Origin: an uncultured Clostridium sp.
GTDB taxonomy: Bacteria > Bacillota > Clostridia > TANB77 > CAG-508
Assembly: GCA_945937855.1 (NCBI GenBank)
Contig: CAMEUC010000087.1
Span: 1-6,179, forward strand
Length of the DNA stretch: 6,179 nt
Reading direction: 5' to 3'
Shown: positions 1-4,953 of the stretch, one piece after another
Layout: each line of letters begins with the position of its first letter
Position numbering within the stretch: the first letter of the stretch is position 1
Notes under the pieces: generated by a model
Database searches by the model: none
The model's input: only the letters and a program-made list of their open reading frames with translations
What the model was told of the DNA's origin: nothing
Program-made: the position numbers and the translations under genes

Positions 1-67
1 ACACATCACACTGCTCACTTCTCACCTCGAGAAAGTAGTTATGTTATTAGAGAGGAATGAAAAAATT

Positions 68-646
68 ATGAGAAAATTCCTAAAAGGGCTTTTCTGGCTT
101 ATGTCAGTAATTGTATATAGAATAAAAATAAATGGAAAGGAAAATATCACTGAAGAAGGAGCTGCTTTAATTTGTCCTAATCATGTGCATGCTTTGGATT
201 CGGTATTAGTTGTTGTACATGCAAAAAGAAAAATAAATGTGCTTGCCAAAGAAGAATTATTTGAATATAGAGCATTAAGATGGCTTGCAAAAGTTTTTGG
301 AGTATATCCAGTAAAACAAAATAGCGCAGATTTAAGTGCAATAAAAACCTCGTTAAAAATACTAAAAAACAAAGAATTACTTTTAATTTTCCCAGAAGGA
401 ACGAGAAACGGAATGGAAAGAGGAGTTCCAGTAAAAAATGGACCAATGACAATTGCAATAAAAGCAGGAGTTCCGATAATTCCAATTGGAATAAAGGGAA
501 GTTTCAAAATTTTTAGCAAAGTTACAATAAATATAGGAAAACCAATATACTATGATGAATATAAGGATAAAATAAATGATAAAGAAGTAGTATCAAAATT
601 AACAGAAAATTTAATGAAAGAAATTGTTAGATTAAGAGATTTGTAA
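68..646 (+). CDS. plsC: 1-acyl-sn-glycerol-3-phosphate acyltransferase (PlsC family)
   Basis: The product transfers an acyl chain to lysophosphatidic acid to make phosphatidic acid, an early step of membrane phospholipid synthesis at the inner face of the membrane. Numbered from an upstream ATG at 41, the acyltransferase motifs are: block I NHVHALD (47-53, with the catalytic H-x4-D pair H48/D53), block III FPEGTR (117-122) and block IV VPIIPI (144-149). A hydrophobic N-terminal stretch (about 17-27) could be a membrane anchor. In block II (YPVKQN, 90-94) the Arg usual in this family is Gln93. I prefer the ATG at 68: an AGAGAGG lies about 12 bases upstream, the protein then starts MRKFLKG like many relatives, and the ATG at 41 has no convincing ribosome site. 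The frame is also open from 41 back to the window edge. The length of 192 (or 201) residues is normal for small clostridial PlsC proteins. Family assignment is secure; the exact acyl acceptor is inferred. Confidence 0.9.
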   Translation: MRKFLKGLFWLMSVIVYRIKINGKENITEEGAALICPNHVHALDSVLVVVHAKRKINVLAKEELFEYRALRWLAKVFGVYPVKQNSADLSAIKTSLKILKNKELLLIFPEGTRNGMERGVPVKNGPMTIAIKAGVPIIPIGIKGSFKIFSKVTINIGKPIYYDEYKDKINDKEVVSKLTENLMKEIVRLRDL

Positions 647-648
647 AA

Positions 649-676
649 TTAACCCCCTCAGCTTATGGCTGAGGGG
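649..676 (-). terminator. Hairpin terminator between convergent genes
   Basis: A perfect 9-bp stem (CCCCTCAGC at 654-662, GCTGAGGGG at 668-676) closes a 5-base TTATG loop. On the minus strand the stem is followed by GTTAATTTT, a passable U-rich tail, so it fits best as the intrinsic terminator of the small minus-strand gene ending at 718. On the plus strand it begins 8 bases after the plsC stop but has no T-run after it, only an A-rich lead-in. It may still slow or stop plsC transcription. Confidence 0.65.
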
Positions 677-678
677 TG

Positions 679-694
679 GCACCGAACTCGGTGC
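679..694. other. Second short GC-rich hairpin
   Basis: A perfect 6-bp stem (GCACCG and CGGTGC) with an AACT loop lies 2 bases beyond the first hairpin. No T-run follows on either strand, so it is not an intrinsic terminator by itself. It may be part of a compound terminator or an intergenic repeat. A short tandem GTGCTA GTGCTA (691-702) overlaps its 3' side. Confidence 0.4.
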
Positions 695-717
695 TAGTGC
701 TAGTTGAAGGAAGGGGA

Positions 718-951
718 TTATTCGTCGCCGTCTTCTTCATTGTCTTCGTCTGTGGAGATGCTCCGAGAGTATCTTCCGGCGAGCCAAATGATGGCGGCAA
801 TTGTCGTGACAGCAATTGCTCCTAGGGTTGCGAGCATCCAGTTAACCTGAACGTTCATACTGCCAACCCATCCGCCTGCGAGGAATAAAATTACCAAGCA
901 AGCAAAAATTGCAATCCCCCGAGAAATAGTATGCAAAGGTGTATTTTTCAT
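718..951 (-). CDS. Small two-helix membrane protein with acidic tail, unknown function
   Basis: I do not recognise this 77-residue protein. The start is the ATG at 951-949, with a GGAGG (complement of 960-964) 8 bases upstream. A longer version from a TTG at 966 would begin inside that ribosome site. Two hydrophobic segments (about residues 13-31 and 38-59) suggest a helical hairpin in the membrane. Basic residues K2, R11, R60 and R63 flank it, so both ends are probably cytoplasmic. The last ten residues (DEDNEEDGDE) contain eight acidic ones. The gene has its own strong promoter and a terminator-like hairpin beyond its stop. By hand count its GC content is about 48 percent, far above the neighbours, and it uses GCC, CTC and CGG codons they avoid, which suggests recent acquisition. 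Clean start signals and hydrophobic pattern support a real gene; function is unknown. Confidence 0.7.
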   Translation of the reverse strand: MKNTPLHTISRGIAIFACLVILFLAGGWVGSMNVQVNWMLATLGAIAVTTIAAIIWLAGRYSRSISTDEDNEEDGDE

Positions 952-990
952 TATTTTTTCCTCCAATTAAATTATAAGATTGATAAAATA

Positions 991-1019
991 ATTATACCAA
1001 ATCTTACAGAAAGTGTCAA
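991..1019 (-). promoter_or_regulatory. Sigma-A promoter of the small membrane-protein gene
   Basis: Read on the minus strand, TTGACA (1019-1014) and TATAAT (996-991) are separated by 17 bases and both match the consensus exactly. A TGG directly before the -10 box gives an extended -10 (TGNTATAAT). The start of transcription should fall near 984, leaving a leader of roughly 30 bases before the ATG at 951. It is predicted to be a strong promoter. Confidence 0.85.
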
Positions 1020-1026
1020 ATTTTGC

Positions 1027-1056
1027 TTGACATAAAGCTTTAAAATAGAGTATAAT
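1027..1056 (+). promoter_or_regulatory. Sigma-A promoter of typA/bipA
   Basis: TTGACA (1027-1032) and TATAAT (1051-1056) are both exact consensus boxes with an 18-base spacer. Transcription should begin near 1063, giving a leader of about 45 bases that contains the AGGGGA ribosome site at 1095-1100. The -35 box is only 7 bases from that of the divergent promoter, so two polymerases could hardly bind at once. Confidence 0.85.
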
Positions 1057-1108
1057 AAATTGTTGTTTTAATAATTTAATTATAATAAAATAAAAGGGGA
1101 AAATCAAA

Positions 1109-2929
1109 ATGATTAATGAAAAAATAAGAAATGTAGCTATAATTGCACACGTTGACCACGGTAAAACAACTTTAGTTGACAGTTTACTTAGACAAAGTGG
1201 TACATTTAGAAGTAATGAACAAGTAGAAGAAAGAGTAATGGACTCAAACGATATAGAAAGAGAAAGAGGAATTACAATACTTGCTAAAAACACATCTGTT
1301 ATGTACAATGATATAAAAATAAACATTGTAGATACTCCTGGACATGCTGACTTTGGTGGAGAAGTTGAAAGAGTTTTAAAAATGGTTGATGGAGTTTTAC
1401 TTTTAGTAGATGCTTTTGAAGGAGCAATGCCACAAACAAGAGAGGTTTTAAAGAAATCTTTAGCCATGAATTTAAAACCAATAGTTGTTATAAATAAAAT
1501 TGATAGACCTGGTGCAAATCCACTAAAAGTTGTAGATGAAGTTCTAGAGCTATTTATTGATTTGGGTGCAAATGATGACCAATTAGATTTCCCAGTTATA
1601 TATGCATCTGCTAAAAATGGGATAGCAAAAATGGATTTAAGTGAAGAATCTGATAATGTAAAATGTATATTTGAAACAATAGTGAACACAATACCTGCAC
1701 CAAATTGTGAAATAGAAGGAACTGCTCAAATGTTAGTATCTAACATTGATTATGATGACTATTTAGGAAGAATTGGTATAGGAAGAATTGAAAGAGGTAC
1801 TATTAAGGCTGGCATGCCAATTATGATTTGCAAACCAGATAAAAACATACAAGGTAAAGTTGCTAAATTATTTACTTATATGGGACTTAAGAAAACAGAA
1901 GTAGAAGAAGCATCAGCAGGAGACATTGTGGAAGTATCTGGTATGGCAGAAGTCCATATTGGAGATACTTTATGCGATATAAATAATATTGAAAAAATCC
2001 CTTTTGTAGATATAGATGAACCTACAGTATCTATGACATTTTCAGTAAACAATGGACCTTTGGCTGGAAAAGAAGGAGAATTTGTTACATCAAGACATAT
2101 TCGTGATAGATTATTTAAGGAATTAGAAAGAAATGTAAGTTTAAGAGTAAGAGAAACAGATTCAGCAGATAGTTTTGAAGTTTGTGGACGTGGAGAATTA
2201 CATTTATCAGTTCTAATTGAAACTATGAGAAGAGAAGGATTTGAACTTTTAGTTTCAAGACCAAAAGTTATTATAAAAGAAATTGATGGAGTAAAATGTG
2301 AACCAATAGAAAAATTAGTAGTTAATGTACCAGACGATTCTATAGGAACTGTTATTGAAAAACTTGGTAGACGTAAAGGTGAAATGATAAATATGGAACC
2401 AGCAGAAGCTGGACATACAAAAATAGAATTCAAAATACCAGCAAGAGGAATTATTGGATATAGAACTGAATTTTTAACAGATACTAAAGGAGAAGGTACA
2501 ATGAATAGCATTTTTGATTCATATGAACCATACAAGGGAGATATTTCTTCGAGAACAAGAGGAGTTTTAGTTGCTTTCGAAGCAGGAACATCTGTAACAT
2601 ATGGATTATATAATGCTCAAGAAAGAGGAGACTTATTTATTGGTGCTGGTGTAGAAGTATATGAAGGAATGATAGTAGGACTAAATGCAAGAAACGAAGA
2701 CATTTCTATAAATGTATGTAAAGAAAAACATTTAACAAACACAAGAGCATCTGGTTCTGATGATGCATTAAGATTAGTGCCACCAATACAAATGTCACTT
2801 GAAAAAGCAATAGAATTTATTGCAGATGACGAACTAGTTGAAGTAACGCCTAAAAACTTAAGACTAAGAAAGAAAATATTAGACACGAAAACAAGAGAAA
2901 GACTGGCAGCAAGAGCAAAAAAAGAATAA
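1109..2929 (+). CDS. typA: Translational GTPase TypA/BipA
   Basis: TypA/BipA is a ribosome-binding GTPase related to EF-G that helps assembly of the large ribosomal subunit and adaptation to cold and other stress. At 606 residues it is full length for the family. The GTP-binding motifs are all present: G1 AHVDHGKTT (13-21), G2 in ERERGITI (50-57, with T56), G3 DTPGH (75-79), G4 NKID (129-132) and G5 SAK (167-169). A beta-barrel domain II follows (about 200-290). Then come the EF-G-like domain III and V regions and the BipA-specific C-terminal domain, which includes RGIIGYRTEFLTDT, a strongly conserved BipA segment. The ATG at 1109 has AGGGGA 8 bases upstream. The gene appears to be transcribed alone from the promoter at 1027-1056, since about 255 bases with strong secondary structure separate it from the next gene. 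The protein has no tryptophan. Confidence 0.97.
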   Translation: MINEKIRNVAIIAHVDHGKTTLVDSLLRQSGTFRSNEQVEERVMDSNDIERERGITILAKNTSVMYNDIKINIVDTPGHADFGGEVERVLKMVDGVLLLVDAFEGAMPQTREVLKKSLAMNLKPIVVINKIDRPGANPLKVVDEVLELFIDLGANDDQLDFPVIYASAKNGIAKMDLSEESDNVKCIFETIVNTIPAPNCEIEGTAQMLVSNIDYDDYLGRIGIGRIERGTIKAGMPIMICKPDKNIQGKVAKLFTYMGLKKTEVEEASAGDIVEVSGMAEVHIGDTLCDINNIEKIPFVDIDEPTVSMTFSVNNGPLAGKEGEFVTSRHIRDRLFKELERNVSLRVRETDSADSFEVCGRGELHLSVLIETMRREGFELLVSRPKVIIKEIDGVKCEPIEKLVVNVPDDSIGTVIEKLGRRKGEMINMEPAEAGHTKIEFKIPARGIIGYRTEFLTDTKGEGTMNSIFDSYEPYKGDISSRTRGVLVAFEAGTSVTYGLYNAQERGDLFIGAGVEVYEGMIVGLNARNEDISINVCKEKHLTNTRASGSDDALRLVPPIQMSLEKAIEFIADDELVEVTPKNLRLRKKILDTKTRERLAARAKKE

Positions 2930-2982
2930 AGACACTCCAAAGAATTTTTTGTTTTATAAATCGTTGGTGTAGAGTAGCCAAA

Positions 2983-3109
2983 CGCAGGGGCTTATATATT
3001 TTATTTTTAGAGCGACTCCGGGGCGACCGCCTTAGAAAATGTTTGAACGAAGTGAATTACATTTTCTTGGATGGGGCAGCGATAAAAATACAAATATATA
3101 ACCCCGACG
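2983..3109. repeat. Large imperfect inverted repeat with inner hairpin (structured element)
   Basis: The outer arms at 2987-3009 and 3083-3105 pair over 22 bp: GGGG with CCCC, TTATATATTT with AAATATATAA, and TATTTTTA with TAAAAATA, broken only by single unpaired C residues at 2991 and 3091. Two further pairs occur outside (2983-2984 with 3108-3109). Inside lies a second hairpin, AGAAAATGT (3034-3042) with ACATTTTCT (3059-3067), enclosing a 16-base loop. The inner part is much more GC-rich (GGGGCGACCGCC at 3020-3031, GGGGCAGCG at 3073-3081) than the AT-rich arms. I see no coding sequence. It could be a structured RNA in the typA 3' or trmR 5' region, a palindromic intergenic repeat or a MITE-like element. 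I do not recognise it as a named RNA family. The flanking 2930-2982 contains only a weak imperfect stem (ACAC at 2932-2935 with GTGT at 2967-2970, plus an adjoining CAA/TTG). Confidence 0.55.
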
Positions 3110-3135
3110 AGATTTGGCGGATTTAAAGAAGAGAG

Positions 3136-3158
3136 GCTCCCTTGGCATGAAAGGGAGC
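3136..3158 (+). promoter_or_regulatory. Hairpin in the leader of trmR
   Basis: A perfect 8-bp stem (GCTCCCTT at 3136-3143, AAGGGAGC at 3151-3158) with a GGCATGA loop ends 16 bases before the AGGGG ribosome site of trmR. The sequence after it (ATTTAATATA) is AU-rich but lacks a proper U-run, so it is at best a weak terminator or attenuator. It may instead protect the 5' end of the operon mRNA. I found no convincing sigma-A promoter between 2930 and 3184. Confidence 0.45.
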
Positions 3159-3184
3159 ATTTAATATAAAGAAAAGGGGTATTT

Positions 3185-3766
3185 ATGAAAACAATAGAAC
3201 AAATAAAAGAAAAAGCCTTAAATGAGCACATACCAATAATAATGGACGACACATTAGAAGTAGTAGGAAAAGTTTTACAAGAATTAAAACCAAATAAAAT
3301 ATTAGAAATAGGTACAGCTGTTGGGTATTCTGCTATTTGTTTTTCAAAATACTTGGAAGAAGGCGGAAGAATAGACACGATTGAAAGAGACGAAGAAAGA
3401 ATTGCCGAAGCTAAAATAAATATAAAAGACTTGAATTTAGAAGAAAAAATCAATATAATGGTAGGAGATGCAGTAGAAATATTACCTACTTTAGATGAAA
3501 AGTATGACGTAATTTTTATAGATGCAGCAAAGGGGAAATATCCATTTTTCTTAAAAGAAGCAATAAGAATGCTTTCAGGTAAAGGCATAATTATTGCAGA
3601 CAATATTTTATATAAAGGTTATACTTTAAGTGATTACAATAAGCACAAACAAAGAACTGCAGTAAGAGGACTTAGGGAATATTTAAAAGAATTAGAAGAA
3701 AATGAAGAATTAGAAACCGAACTATTGGAGGTAGGAGACGGCTTAACAATAACAAAAAGGAGATAG
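3185..3766 (+). CDS. trmR: tRNA 5-hydroxyuridine methyltransferase (TrmR/YrrM-type O-methyltransferase)
   Basis: This is a class I SAM-dependent, metal-dependent O-methyltransferase (Methyltransf_3 type) of 193 residues. In Gram-positive bacteria the YrrM branch, TrmR, methylates 5-hydroxyuridine at tRNA wobble position 34 to 5-methoxyuridine. Visible motifs are the SAM loop LEIGTAVGYS (40-49), the ribose-binding acidic residue E67 in TIERD, GDA (94-96), FIDAAKG (111-117, metal ligand D113), ADN (138-140, metal ligands D139 and N140) and VGDGLTI (183-189). The ATG at 3185 has AGGGG 5 bases upstream. The TrmR assignment within the broad family rests on the U32 gene two places downstream, which matches the trmR-trhP arrangement of Bacillus subtilis. 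A catechol-type O-methyltransferase acting on a small molecule is the alternative. It is the first gene of a three-gene operon, and the next start is 11 bp after its stop. Confidence 0.85.
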   Translation: MKTIEQIKEKALNEHIPIIMDDTLEVVGKVLQELKPNKILEIGTAVGYSAICFSKYLEEGGRIDTIERDEERIAEAKINIKDLNLEEKINIMVGDAVEILPTLDEKYDVIFIDAAKGKYPFFLKEAIRMLSGKGIIIADNILYKGYTLSDYNKHKQRTAVRGLREYLKELEENEELETELLEVGDGLTITKRR

Positions 3767-3771
3767 GAGAG
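3765..3771 (+). promoter_or_regulatory. Ribosome binding site fixing a GTG start
   Basis: AGGAGAG overlaps the TAG stop of trmR and lies 6 bases before the GTG at 3778. There is no in-frame ATG near this position; the first internal Met is residue 30, inside the conserved body. The site therefore supports GTG as the start of the RelA/SpoT-like gene and suggests translation coupled to trmR. Confidence 0.75.
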
Positions 3772-3777
3772 AAAAAA

Positions 3778-4953
3778 GTGGCTGGCGAAAAATTAAAACA
3801 TAGATTACAAATACAAGATGATAGACTTGTGTTTGGATTACCATATAAACAATTTGATGTAGAAATGGATGCATATAGACATTATATATCAGAAAATTTA
3901 CCAGGATTTATTAATTTCATGGAAGTATTAAATTTTGTTATTTCAAAATTAGAAGATAATTTAATAATGTCCAATGTTCATTTTACAGCAAGACTAAAAG
4001 ATGCTATTAGCTCTATAAAAAACTCTAGCAAGAAAACTTTAGATGATGTTTTTGGTTTTGAGTTAATCACTCCAAATGAAACAGATAAAGAAGTTTTAAT
4101 GTTATTAATACATAAAATTTTTGATGATAATATTTGCTTTAGAAATAAAAAACATGATAAAAGCAATGGATATAGAGCATATCATTGTGTTGGAGTTGTC
4201 AAACAATGTTTTACAGGAAATGAGTTTGACACAATAGAAGAATACATATTAACTGCAAAAACTAAAAGAATAAAAGAATTTTATAAGGATTTACCTAAAG
4301 ATGAACAAAAAAAAATTCCTAGTGAAGAGTTGTTTGAACAAGTTGATATGTATCCAAGGCTTAAACAACAAATAATTGATAATGGTACATTATACGAAGA
4401 TACTATAAATGCATTAAAAGATGCGATATATTATATAAGTCAATATTATGAAGAAAATGACGAGATTAGAAGAAGTATCCCTCCAATAGAGATACAGTTT
4501 AAAACTGCTGCAGTTGCAGAAGAGGCTATTTATGGGAAAGCAAGACACGCTTTATATAAAGAGGAAGATGCACAAATAATAATAAATAAATATAATACTA
4601 GAAAATTAATGAGAGGAATGGATTTCCCTTTTAAATTCCAGAGAGAAAACGGTAGAATGAAACTACAAACTACAACTACGACTTTAATTGAAATGTGGCC
4701 TTTTTTAAAGGAAACAATAAGAAAATTTAAAAAGCAACATCCTTTTACATTAGCAAGTTATGATATGCATTTGGCAACAGTTTTTCCAGAATTAAAACCA
4801 TATATTAAAGAACTTTCAAAAAAAGAACCATGTTTAACTGTAAGAAATCAAGATAAAGATGCAATTTGGAGATTATTAAAATTAAAAATAATTAACCCAG
4901 ATTTTACAATTCCAATATACAAGGAAAGAAAAAGTAGAGGAGAAAAAGTATGA
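3778..4953 (+). CDS. Divergent RelA/SpoT-domain protein (single-domain alarmone-synthetase-like) with internal insertion
   Basis: A 391-residue protein whose parts match the (p)ppGpp synthetase fold (RelA_SpoT domain, PF04607). In order: ARLKDAISSIK (71-81; R72 and K74 fit the Arg/Lys pair that holds ATP), LDDVFGFELI (88-97; D90 fits the metal-binding Asp of DLxGxR), K-S-NGYRAYH (128-136; Y132 stacks on the guanine in known enzymes, H136 is the conserved His), IEIQFKT (237-243; E238 is the catalytic Glu) and HALYK (257-261). There is no HD hydrolase domain before it and no TGS or ACT domain after it. It is odd in three ways. About 100 residues (137-236) separate NGYRAYH from IEIQFKT, where small synthetases have about 20. 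The Arg of DLxGxR is Glu95. The C-terminal 130 residues match nothing I know. The domain call is fairly secure; (p)ppGpp synthesis, another pyrophosphate transfer (as in toxSAS enzymes acting on tRNA) or loss of activity all remain possible. The stop overlaps the next start (ATGA), so it is coupled to trhP. Confidence 0.75.
   Translation: MAGEKLKHRLQIQDDRLVFGLPYKQFDVEMDAYRHYISENLPGFINFMEVLNFVISKLEDNLIMSNVHFTARLKDAISSIKNSSKKTLDDVFGFELITPNETDKEVLMLLIHKIFDDNICFRNKKHDKSNGYRAYHCVGVVKQCFTGNEFDTIEEYILTAKTKRIKEFYKDLPKDEQKKIPSEELFEQVDMYPRLKQQIIDNGTLYEDTINALKDAIYYISQYYEENDEIRRSIPPIEIQFKTAAVAEEAIYGKARHALYKEEDAQIIINKYNTRKLMRGMDFPFKFQRENGRMKLQTTTTTLIEMWPFLKETIRKFKKQHPFTLASYDMHLATVFPELKPYIKELSKKEPCLTVRNQDKDAIWRLLKLKIINPDFTIPIYKERKSRGEKV

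Noticed and set aside
1..60. Possible C-terminal end of an upstream gene in frame 1, stopping at TGA 58-60
   Set aside because: Only 19 codons are visible, half of them in the odd-composition edge sequence, with no recognisable motif. It is plausible that a gene ends there, but it cannot be supported.
673..684. GGGGTGGCACCG resembles the conserved T-box core (GGGTGGNACCG)
   Set aside because: A T-box needs a long leader with a specifier loop upstream of an aminoacyl-tRNA synthetase or amino-acid gene. Here plsC ends only 8 bases before the hairpin, and nothing suitable lies downstream on the plus strand.
677..694. TGGCACCGAACTCGGTGC resembles the 3' hairpin of a Cas9 tracrRNA
   Set aside because: The loop differs, no T-run follows, and there are no CRISPR repeats or cas genes in the window. 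A short GC hairpin of this kind arises by chance.
967..1689. Open frame of 240 codons on the minus strand across the typA start and the divergent promoters
   Set aside because: It would run through both promoters and the typA ribosome site; its composition is that of a complement shadow.
1876..2535. Long open frame (219 codons) antisense to typA
   Set aside because: It lies wholly within an unmistakable typA coding region, is rich in Ser and Ile as expected from the complement of AT-rich codons, and has no motif of its own.
3007..3603. Open frame on the minus strand overlapping the structured element and trmR
   Set aside because: It is antisense to the conserved methyltransferase motifs and has no ribosome site or recognisable domain.
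3778..4953. toxSAS toxin-antitoxin pair
   Set aside because: No small antitoxin gene adjoins it; both neighbours are housekeeping-type tRNA-modification genes. The toxin idea stays only as a hint about possible chemistry.
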